DNA from: CAVVST01 sp963750995
GTDB lineage: Bacteria > Acidobacteriota > Vicinamibacteria > Vicinamibacterales > UBA2999
Reading direction: 5' to 3'
DNA: 64,000 nt
Assembly: GCA_963750995.1 (NCBI GenBank)
Contig: CAVVST010000002.1
Coordinates: 124,001-188,000 of the forward strand
This document shows positions 57,002 through 64,000 of this stretch, piece after piece. Position numbers and translations under genes: made by a program. Numbering within the stretch: the stretch's first letter is position 1; the number at the start of each line of letters is the position of its first letter. The notes below the pieces were generated by a model. That model searched no databases. It was not told where the DNA came from and worked only from the letters and a program-made list of their open reading frames with translations.

Positions 57002-58858
57002 ATGAACACGCATTATCTTGTCGTCTGGCTATTCGTGTGCATCGCGACTCTTCTCACCTTTCCAACGTCGGCGTCGGCCCAAACAACAGAATGGACCTTC
57101 TGTGCGTCGGAAGGAGGGGACTGCACATTCAGTGGCAGACAAGAGGTGCGCTACGGGGCAAACGGCCTTTATGTCTACAGGACGCTGACGAACAGCACCG
57201 AGTGCACGAACAAGGTGTTCGGCGGCGATCCTGCCCCAGGCATGCCAAAGAGCTGTTCGCTCCAAACGACCGTCACGAGTCCTCCGCCCCCGACGAGTCC
57301 TCCGCCCCCGACGGGCGACTGGTCCGTCTGTGCGCAGGAAGGTGGCTTCTGCGCATTTAGTGGCACGCAGCAGGTACGGTATGGGGCAAACGGTTTGTAT
57401 GTCTACAGATCGTTGTCAGGCGGCACTGCCTGCACCAACACCGTGTTCGGCGATCCTGCCCCCGGCGTGCCGAAGCAGTGCTCGATCCCGGCCACATCGA
57501 CGACAGGCACCTGGAGCGTCTGTGCATCGGAAGGCGGCTTCTGCGCATTCAGCGGCACGACAGACGTGCGCTACGGGGCAAACGGCGCCTATTTCTACAG
57601 GTCTCTGTCCGGGGGCACCGCGTGTACGAACAGCGTATTCGGCGATCCTGCGCCCGGTGTGGTCAAACAATGCTCGATTGGTGGGACGGCGCCCACGTTG
57701 ACTGCCCCTCCGCCTCCCACTTCCACCTCGTCTTATGGGCCCCGTTCTACGGTTACCTGTCCGTCCGGCGCGGCCGACATTTGGCCAGGCAGCTCAATCC
57801 AGAACGTGGTCAACAACCATCCGGCAGGGACGACCTACTGTCTGCGAGCCGGGGTACATTCGCTGACCAGCTCGATCACGCCGAAACGCGGCGATACCTT
57901 CGTGGGGGAGTACGGCGCCACCCTCGACGGCTCCGGCTGGCGGACGAGCGATGACACGCAGGCCGCGTTCCGGGCGCACAACCAGGACATCGACTACGTG
58001 ACCATCCGCAATCTCGTGATCCGGAACATGCCCCACCAGGGCATCCATACGTACTACTGGATGTCCGATCACTGGACGATCGAATACAACGAGATTGCCT
58101 ATAACAAGTGGGGCCTCGAATTTGCGCCCGACTTCACCATCAGGCACAATTACATCCACCACAACGTGGGCAATCCGTCATCCTCCATTCCGGCCGAGCG
58201 GGGCGGCGGCTACGTGGGGGCGTCGGCCCATAACACGACCTTCGACAGCAACGAGATCGCCTATAACGGCCCGGAACAGAAGGTGGTGCAGTCGGCGAAC
58301 GTGACGTTCCGCAACAACTTCGTCCATCACAATCTCCGCGACGGCATCTGGTACGACACCAACACCAACGGGGGCGCACTCATTGACGGCAACCGCGTGG
58401 AGGACAACGGACGCAACGCGATTTCCTTCGAGGCCAGCATCGGCGCCACCATCCGGAACAACACGGTCCGGCGCAATGCGGGCGACGCGGTGTTTATCTC
58501 CATGTCCCAGAACGCCCAGATCCACAACAACTCGCTCGAGGCCAATGTCGGGGGCATCGAATATTTCCTCTACTGCGGCGCGCTGTCCCTGGGCGAGGAT
58601 GTCAAGAACAATGCGGCCTACGCCAACACGGTCGTCGTCGGCACGCAGAGCTACGCGTACGCGAGCGGCTTCAGCTCCACCGCGTGCACCGCAGCAGAGC
58701 TGGGGCCGTATCTGAATGGCTGGAAAAACCTGACCTTCTCCGGCAACACCTACTCCGTGCCATCCGCCACTGGTCGGTACTTGCTCTGGGGCGGCTGGAA
58801 GTATTGGAATGAGTGGCAGGCACTGGGGCACGATCTCGACGGCCGCATGACCCAGTAG
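57002..58858 (+). CDS. Secreted beta-helix protein 6, three Cys-rich repeats
   Basis: 618 residues, intact. Signal peptide YLVVWLFVCIATLLTFPTSA. Three Cys-rich modules at about residues 29-85, 104-160 and 167-225 (EWTFCASEGGDCTFSGRQEV; DWSVCAQEGGFCAFSGTQQV; TWSVCASEGGFCAFSGTTDV), with linkers of SPPPP and APPPPT. The beta-helix domain starts VTCPSGAADIWPGSSIQNVV near residue 248 and ends WNEWQALGHDLDGRMTQ. It is the closest relative of gene 5 in both the coding part and the promoter block. Copy number of the Cys-rich unit is the main difference. Confidence 0.88.
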   Translation: MNTHYLVVWLFVCIATLLTFPTSASAQTTEWTFCASEGGDCTFSGRQEVRYGANGLYVYRTLTNSTECTNKVFGGDPAPGMPKSCSLQTTVTSPPPPTSPPPPTGDWSVCAQEGGFCAFSGTQQVRYGANGLYVYRSLSGGTACTNTVFGDPAPGVPKQCSIPATSTTGTWSVCASEGGFCAFSGTTDVRYGANGAYFYRSLSGGTACTNSVFGDPAPGVVKQCSIGGTAPTLTAPPPPTSTSSYGPRSTVTCPSGAADIWPGSSIQNVVNNHPAGTTYCLRAGVHSLTSSITPKRGDTFVGEYGATLDGSGWRTSDDTQAAFRAHNQDIDYVTIRNLVIRNMPHQGIHTYYWMSDHWTIEYNEIAYNKWGLEFAPDFTIRHNYIHHNVGNPSSSIPAERGGGYVGASAHNTTFDSNEIAYNGPEQKVVQSANVTFRNNFVHHNLRDGIWYDTNTNGGALIDGNRVEDNGRNAISFEASIGATIRNNTVRRNAGDAVFISMSQNAQIHNNSLEANVGGIEYFLYCGALSLGEDVKNNAAYANTVVVGTQSYAYASGFSSTACTAAELGPYLNGWKNLTFSGNTYSVPSATGRYLLWGGWKYWNEWQALGHDLDGRMTQ

Positions 58859-58894
58859 CTGCTGACAAGGACGTTCCCCGGTCCGCGCGCGAGC

Positions 58895-58916
58895 GCTTTC
58901 GCACGTTAGCGCGAAA
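58895..58916 (+). terminator. Hairpin after beta-helix gene 6
   Basis: CTTTCGC (58895-58901) pairs with GCGAAAG (58910-58916), followed by GTTGTACATTGTTG. The gap to gene 7 is only about 100 bases, so read-through into gene 7 is possible. Confidence 0.5.
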
Positions 58917-58960
58917 GGTTGTACATTGTTGTCTTTGTTCGTCGTATAAGAGGTAGCCTC

Positions 58961-60886
58961 ATGCCCCATCACCGGCGTGTCGTAATAGCAGTGCTCGTTG
59001 GGTTGTTATTTGCGACGAACGCGTACACCCAGGGTCAGAGACCGACTGCTGTTCTGACATGGTCATCAACCGACACAGCGACCGGGACGGTGACGTTCTC
59101 CACGTCTGGCACACGAGCTCATCCGTCCTCATATCTCGCAAGTTGGCAGCTGACGTACGGCGATGGGGCGACTGGGTCTGGCACTGGCGTCCCACCGGCG
59201 GCCCCAAGTCATGTGTATGTGCCTGGCACGTACACAGCACAATTGACTGTGGTTGATGGAGCAACGCGCTCAGCGAGCGCATCCGTGAATGTCACGCTTG
59301 CAGCGCCCCCTCCCCCTCCCCACCCCCACCCCCGCCCCCACCCGACGGCGACTGGACCTTTTGCGCGACGGAAGGCGGCTTTTGCACATTTACGGGCACA
59401 CAGCAGGTGCGTTACGGCGCGAACGGGTCCTACTTCTACAAGACGTTGTCCGACGGCACCTCCTGCACGAACAGTGTGTTCGGTGATCCGATCGTCGGCG
59501 TGGTAAAAGAATGCGCGATTCCCGCCGGTGCCGCCGGTGCCAGTGTTGACGAGTGGACGTTCTGCGCTGTGGAAAACCAGGCCTGCGCATTTACCGGTAC
59601 GAGGGAGGTGCGGTACGGCGCGAACGGGTCCTACTTCTACAAGACGCTTGTCCGACGGCACGCCGTGTACAAACGGCGTGTTCGGTGATCCGATCGTCGG
59701 AACAGCGAAACAGTGCCACAGCAAGGCCGCCGCTCCTCCATCATCGTCGTATGGTGCCAAGCCGACTATTACGTGTCCCGCCGGCGCTGCCGACATCTGG
59801 CCGGGCCAACCGATTCCCCTCATCGTCGACTCGCACACGGGTTCCACGACATTTTGCCTGCGAGCCGGCGTGCACTCGCTGACCAGCTCGATCAGGCCGA
59901 AGACGGGCAACACCTTCGTCGGCGAGTACGGCGCGATCCTCGACGGCACCGACTGGACGACGACCGACGACACGCAGGCCGCGTTCCGGGCGCACGACGA
60001 AGACATCGACTACGTGACCATCCGGAATCTCGTGATCCGCAACATGCCCCAGTATGGCATCCATGCCTCCTATGCCTTGAACGCCCTGTCCGATCACTGG
60101 ACCATCGAATACAACGAGATTGCCTCCAACAAGTACGGCCTCCTCTTCGGGCCCGACTTCACCATCAGGAACAATTACATCCACCACAACGTGGGCACTC
60201 CCGGTACTGAGGCCGACCGGGGTGGCGGCTACCTGGGCCTGTACGCCAGTCGCACGTCCTTCGACAGCAACGAGATCACCTGGAACGGCCCGGAACAGAA
60301 GGTGTTCGAATCCGCAAATATGACGTTCCGGAACAATTTCGTCCATCACAATCTCGGCGACGGCATCTGGTACAACTCGAATAATACCGGCGCTCTCGTT
60401 GAAAGCAACCGCGTGGAGGATAACGGACGCAACGGGATTTTCTACGAGGCGAGCAACGGCATCACCATCCGGAACAACACGCTCCGGCGCCATGATCAGG
60501 GCGACGCGGTGTTGATCTCCATGTCCCAGAACGCCCAGATCTACAGTAATTCGCTCGAAGCTAATTTCGGGGGCATCCAATATTTCCTCAACTGCGGTTC
60601 GCTTCTCGAGGGATACGATCTGCAGAACAACGCGACGTACGACAACACGGTGGTCATCGGCACGCAGAGCAACACGTACACGAACGGCTTCAGCTACACG
60701 TTCGCGTCGTGCACCTCAGCACAGGTAGCGCCGTATCTGAATGGTTCGAAGAACCTGACTTTCTCCCGCAACGCGTACCGCGTGCCGTCACTCTCCAATA
60801 CGAAGTACTTTCTTTGGCCCAGCTATACAGATTGGAATGCGTGGCAGGCACTGGGGCACGATCGCGACGGCAGCATATCTGAGTAA
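58961..60886 (+). CDS. Secreted beta-helix protein 7 with PKD-like domain and two Cys-rich repeats (two frameshifts)
   Basis: Signal peptide RVVIAVLVGLLFATNAYTQ, then a PKD-like domain (TAVLTWSSTDTATGTVTFS, SWQLTYGDGATG, HVYVPGTYTAQLTVVDG). After a C-rich proline linker the frame changes, and two Cys-rich modules follow (DWTFCATEGGFCTFTGTQQV; EWTFCAVENQACAFTGTREV), with a second frame change at about 59647 (one C extra in ACGCTTGTCC). The beta-helix domain from ITCPAGAADIWPGQPIPLIV to the end is intact and closest to that of gene 2. The first frameshift lies in a run of C-rich tracts at 59305-59343, a place where slippage or sequencing error is likely. Total length remains a multiple of three. 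Confidence 0.8.
59305..59343 (+). repeat. C-rich tract inside beta-helix gene 7
   Basis: Successive runs of five or four C, separated by T, A or G, encode a proline-histidine linker. The reading frame is broken within or next to it, so true tract length may be wrong or variable. Confidence 0.75.
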
Positions 60887-60909
60887 CTGCTGAAGCGTGC
60901 GCTCTCTGG

Positions 60910-60943
60910 CGGCGCATACACACGCCACGAGGCGGATGCGCCG
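60910..60943 (+). terminator. Rho-independent terminator after beta-helix gene 7
   Basis: CGGCGCAT (60910-60917) pairs with ATGCGCCG (60936-60943). Inside, CGCC pairs with GGCG around loop ACGA. TCACCGTTTTTC follows, giving the best T run of the set. Confidence 0.8.
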
Positions 60944-61079
60944 TCACCGTTTTTCATCCCGGTTCCCCTTCGGTTCATCGTTTTCCTCAAGCTCCCGCTT
61001 CTCTCCACCTGCCCGACCTGTCACCTAGGCATGCGTCGAGATGTCAACGGAGCAGAAAACAGCAGCTTTCAGCGAAAGG

Positions 61080-61425
61080 ACTCGAAAGGACCGTTCTTGG
61101 TGATCTTTACCGCTGCTTGCTCGCGTCGAACGAGGCGCGCACCAAGAGCGCGATCGTGTCGCTGGCTCTTCGCGATGAAGACCGCGGCGTTTTTTAGGAT
61201 CTCCCGATCGAGCGGCAGCTGGCGATTCTCGTGCCGCAGCCGTAGCGAGCCTCACGCTCGGCGGTCATCAGCCCAGTGCGGACCTTGGGGCGATCGGCGC
61301 GGGCGCGCTTCACCCGTTCCCGACGCGCGGTCTCGATCAGATCGAGATCGCTGGCCACCGCTCCGACATGTTGCCTTCGTCGAGGACCAGTCGGACGCTT
61401 CCGATGCCATTCGAGTGCTCGAGTT
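61080..61425 (-). mobile_element. Decayed IS3-family transposase OrfA fragment
   Basis: Read on the minus strand in three successive frames: GSVRLVLDEGNMSE, then VASDLDLIETARRERVKRAR and ADRPKVRTGLMTAERE, then LRHENRQLPLDREILKNAAV and FIAKSQR. This follows the order of IS3-type OrfA (RLVLDEG, helix-turn-helix, leucine-zipper ENRQL, EILKKAAAFFAK). There are at least two frame changes, no start, no OrfB and no visible terminal repeats. A dead remnant, showing past insertion at the edge of the beta-helix array. Confidence 0.75.
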
Positions 61426-61427
61426 TG

Positions 61428-62276
61428 CTAAATCCTGCGCAGCACAACCACATCCTGCCGTCGATCGATCACTCCTTCGACGACGCTCTTTACCTCGAAC
61501 CCTGCGCCAGACCAGTGTTTCCGTACATACGCCGGTGTCATTGCGGTGTTTCCGTAGGAACCTGTAACACCGGCGTACTTCGCGCCGGCAAATTTGTCAT
61601 CCTCACGGGCTTTGTGCCACCCGAGATCATCGTATTCCGCGAAGCGAACACCGTCACGCTCAAGCACGGCCACGCCCTGATCGGGGTTTTCGCGCCATAC
61701 CTTCGTTGCCATCCGTCGCCCCATCGCTGTAGCGCCTTCGATGGTCAAGAACGCATACCCGCCTGGGCGCACGACCCTCGACAGTTCCCTCAGCCACGGC
61801 ATGTGGTCGTCGGGATGCAGGTGAGAAAACACCGACACGGAGTACACCATATCGAAGTGGTTGGCGTCGTAGGCCAGCGGCGGGGCAAAGCCGCTGGTAT
61901 ATGCGATGACGTGCGGATAGGCACGGCGAATAAACTCTAAATTACGCGGATGTATATCGCACGCAGAATAGGTCGGGCACGGGTAATCGCGGCAGAAATG
62001 GAGTAGTTGCCGCCCGACGCCGCATCCGAAGTCGAGGACGTTTATGGAACTCCGGAGGCGAACGCCTTCATGCTCAGCAAGAACGGCAATCGGCAGATAC
62101 GACCGCAGCCCGCCGTGGTAGTACTGCCACACGGACTTTGCCCCAGTTCTACGCATTAGATCATACGGAGGCACGGGAAAGTCGATGAGCGGCGACTTTC
62201 CGATCGCCAGCTGAAATCCACTGACGAGCTTCTTCACGACAAACCTAGCGATCAGGCTAGGCTCTGATACAGGCAT
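61428..62276 (-). CDS. Class I SAM-dependent methyltransferase
   Basis: 282 residues. SAM motif I is NVLDFGCGVGRQLLHF, strand 2 CDIHPRNLEFIRRAYP, and HFDMVYSVSVFSHLHPDDHM is the typical motif after it. GGYAFLTIEGATAMGRR and a C-terminal MTPAYVRKHWSGAGFEVKSV complete the fold. ATG 62276 is preferred over an upstream TTG because GAGAAGG lies just ahead of it. The enzyme type is common in glycan biosynthesis clusters. The transposase remnant begins right after the stop, so its 3' flank was probably reshaped by insertion. Confidence 0.85.
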   Translation of the reverse strand: MPVSEPSLIARFVVKKLVSGFQLAIGKSPLIDFPVPPYDLMRRTGAKSVWQYYHGGLRSYLPIAVLAEHEGVRLRSSINVLDFGCGVGRQLLHFCRDYPCPTYSACDIHPRNLEFIRRAYPHVIAYTSGFAPPLAYDANHFDMVYSVSVFSHLHPDDHMPWLRELSRVVRPGGYAFLTIEGATAMGRRMATKVWRENPDQGVAVLERDGVRFAEYDDLGWHKAREDDKFAGAKYAGVTGSYGNTAMTPAYVRKHWSGAGFEVKSVVEGVIDRRQDVVVLRRI

Positions 62277-62348
62277 GGTCCTTCTCAATTCCCATTAAAG
62301 AAATCGGTGTGCCGGTAATCTAAGCCGACGAACCGCGAACTGCGCGCA

Positions 62349-62445
62349 AACGAGCTCGCCTATAACGGCCGGGAACAGCGGGAACAGAAGGTGGCCGGCG
62401 GGTCGGCGAACGTGACGCTTCGCAACAATTTCGTCCCTCATAACG
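62349..62445 (+). pseudogene. Isolated fragment of a beta-helix gene
   Basis: About 32 codons read NELAYNGREQREQKVAGG, then SANVTLRNNFVPHNVQ, matching NEIAYNGPEQKVVQ and SANVTFRNNFVHHNLRD of the seven paralogues. A nine-base piece, CGGGAACAG, is duplicated in tandem. Nothing else of the gene is present. It lies about 1.4 kb beyond the array, between two minus-strand methyltransferase genes. Confidence 0.8.
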
Positions 62446-62543
62446 TTCAGTCTCTTAAAGGGAGAGTCGCAAAGGGCTGCTCGACTATAGGGTAGTGTGT
62501 TTCAGGGATCCTGCAGAGTTCGGCAAGAAGCGGCGGCAGTGTG

Positions 62544-63094
62544 TCACTTGATGGCCTCGACATTCAGGCTGATCAGCCGCCCTGCCTCTTTATCCATGTG
62601 AGGAATGTACGCCTGCGAGAAATCGTCGAAATCCTTATGCACCGTATCCCGCCAGTCATAGCGGCGCACCTCACGAAAGCCTGCACTCTGCAGCGTGCTG
62701 CGGAGCGTCTCGAAATCGTAGACCGTCCGGTGGTAGAGCGCGGACGGACCGTCAGGTCCCACGACCTTCCACGCGCCATACAGCGGACCATGGACGAGCG
62801 CCAAGTTCGAAGTCTCTCGGTACACCTCTGCCAGCGCGGCGAAGTCCGGCACCGCCACTCGCAGCACACCCATCGTGGCGAGCACACGGCGCCACTCTCG
62901 TAACACTTCGAGCGCCTCAGGTACCGATCAAAGTACTCGAGCACGTGACACGTATATATCAGCTCGGCGCTGTCGTCGCCGAACATTGGCAAGGTCCGCA
63001 CGTCGTGCCGGTAATCGATATGCGGCGCGTCGAGGAGATCGACATGGACGAATCCCGGCAGGTAGCGCTTCCCGCAACCAAGATGGATCTTCAC
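62544..63094 (-). CDS. SAM-dependent methyltransferase-like protein (one frameshift)
   Basis: Begins MKIHLGCGKRYLPGFVHVDL, the start of a small methyltransferase family often found in polysaccharide clusters (LGCG is the SAM loop). IYTCHVLEYFDR is followed by a frame change at GTAC (62921-62924); adding one base gives VPEALEVLREWRRVLATMGV. RVAVPDFAALAEVYRE and FETLRSTLQSAGFREVRRYD complete the fold. About 184 codons. Its ATG overlaps the stop of the aminotransferase gene upstream (ATGA at 63094-63091). Confidence 0.82.
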
Positions 63095-64000
63095 GACTGG
63101 TAGAACTCACGGATTGCCGAGGCGATGTTGTCGACCGTTCGATCGTCGAGAAAAGAGGATGATGGAAGCCACAGCCCGTGCAGCGCGGCAAACTCGGCGC
63201 GAGGATAGCGTCGATCGAGGCGGTAGGGCGACTGCGTAGGAATACTCGGATAGAACGGGCGTGACCCGATGCCGCGCTGGTGGAGATGCGCCTGCAGCGC
63301 GGCTGGATCAGGGACGAGCACGTCGATAAACCATGGAGCAGTCTCGTTCAAGTCTGTCGGCAAGAATTGAACGTCGGGCACGTCCAGGAGCGCGGCCCGA
63401 TACCGGGCGAAAATCTCCTTCTTCCGTTGGGCGCGCCAGTCGAGCTTCTGCATTTGGGCGAGCCCGACCACGGCCTGAAGGTCGGTGAACTTGAAGTTGA
63501 ACCCGAGCGCGACATGCTCGTCGACCCCGGACCGTGCGCGCCCAAAGTCGCGTAGCTGGTGAATATGCCCGATTACATCGTCGTCGTCGGTGACCAGCGC
63601 GCCTCCCTGCCCCGTCGTAATGATTTTCGGCGCGCTGAACGAGAAACTGCCGATCTGGCCGAATGTGCCCAGGTGACGCCCATGCCAGCGGGAACCGAGC
63701 GATTGAGCACTGTCCTCGAGGACGGCCACGCCGTGTCGCGCGCACATCGCCATCATGCAATCCATGTCCGGCGCCCGCCCGTTGAGGCTGACCAGCATGA
63801 CAGCCTTCGTGCGGGTTGTGATAGCGGCCTCCGTCGCTTCGATATCGAGGCAGAGGGTCTGGGCATCGATGTCGACAAATACCGGGGTCGCGCCCGCGAG
63901 CAGAACGGCGTTGGCTGACGCGATCATCGAGAAGGCGGGAACGATGACCTCGTCGCCCGTGCCGATACCGAGAGCGGCGAGAGCCACGTAGAGGCTCAGG
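63091..64000 (-). CDS. DegT/DnrJ/EryC1/StrS family aminotransferase (5' end outside window)
   Basis: PLP-dependent sugar aminotransferase making amino-sugar nucleotides. From the window edge: SLYVALAALGIGTGDEVIVP, then FSMIASANAVLLAGATPVFVD, VLEDSAQSLGSRWHG and GSFSFSAPKIITTGQGGALV, with the catalytic Lys in SAPK. GFNFKFTDLQAVVGLAQMQK and the C-terminal GIGSRPFYPSIPTQSPY (substrate loop) are typical. About 303 codons are inside the window; perhaps 60 more lie beyond. Four-base overlap with the methyltransferase shows an operon entering from the right. Confidence 0.92.
   Translation of the reverse strand, partial: LSLYVALAALGIGTGDEVIVPAFSMIASANAVLLAGATPVFVDIDAQTLCLDIEATEAAITTRTKAVMLVSLNGRAPDMDCMMAMCARHGVAVLEDSAQSLGSRWHGRHLGTFGQIGSFSFSAPKIITTGQGGALVTDDDDVIGHIHQLRDFGRARSGVDEHVALGFNFKFTDLQAVVGLAQMQKLDWRAQRKKEIFARYRAALLDVPDVQFLPTDLNETAPWFIDVLVPDPAALQAHLHQRGIGSRPFYPSIPTQSPYRLDRRYPRAEFAALHGLWLPSSSFLDDRTVDNIASAIREFYQS

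Noticed and set aside
46104..60886. Regular repeats in the array considered as a CRISPR or satellite
   Set aside because: Repeats are in frame, encode conserved protein modules of 57-79 residues, and are separated by coding sequence.

Overview
The window looks like a chromosomal exopolysaccharide (EPS) or capsule region of a GC-rich Gram-negative bacterium. The Gram-negative call rests on a Wza-like outer-membrane export protein, a Wzc-like tyrosine autokinase and an outer-membrane beta-barrel. No marker gene fixes the phylum. The density of GT2 glycosyltransferases and secreted beta-helix proteins would suit an Acidobacteriota or Vicinamibacteria-type soil genome, but that is a guess. I saw no tRNA, rRNA, CRISPR array, integrase or phage gene.

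Layout. Positions 1-7937 hold a bifunctional ATP sulfurylase/APS kinase and the Wzc-like kinase on the minus strand, then (plus strand) a beta-barrel protein, a Wza-like protein, a methyltransferase and a polysaccharide deacetylase. Positions 8157-12908 (minus) encode a KpsC/LpsZ-type protein, a methyltransferase and a Wzm/Wzt ABC exporter. Positions 13309-45511 are a glycan assembly region in alternating operons. It contains eight closely related GT2 glycosyltransferases, three other GT2 enzymes, three GT4 enzymes (one fused to an aminoglycoside-phosphotransferase-like kinase), six multi-pass membrane proteins, a sulfotransferase, a second polysaccharide deacetylase, a ChbG/YdjC-type deacetylase, a carbamoyltransferase and a methyltransferase. 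Many genes overlap by four bases (ATGA, GTGA or TTGA), which points to translational coupling. Positions 46104-60886 hold seven tandem paralogues of a secreted right-handed beta-helix protein. They share a C-terminal domain of about 370 residues but carry different N-terminal modules, and most copies end in a strong hairpin terminator. Positions 61080-64000 contain a decayed IS3-type transposase piece, two methyltransferases, a stray beta-helix fragment and the start of a DegT/StrS aminotransferase.

How it may work (inference). Sugar nucleotides are processed by the aminotransferase and methyltransferases. Glycosyltransferases build a large repeat unit that deacetylases, the carbamoyltransferase and the sulfotransferase (fed by PAPS from the sulfurylase/kinase) decorate. 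Export is by Wzm/Wzt or Wzc/Wza. The beta-helix proteins are secreted and are good candidates to bind or modify this glycan.

Sequence quality matters here. About 20 frameshifts interrupt otherwise well-conserved genes, and about half lie exactly at GTAC tetranucleotides. This suggests systematic sequencing error, possibly caused by base modification, more than true gene decay. I annotate these as single genes.
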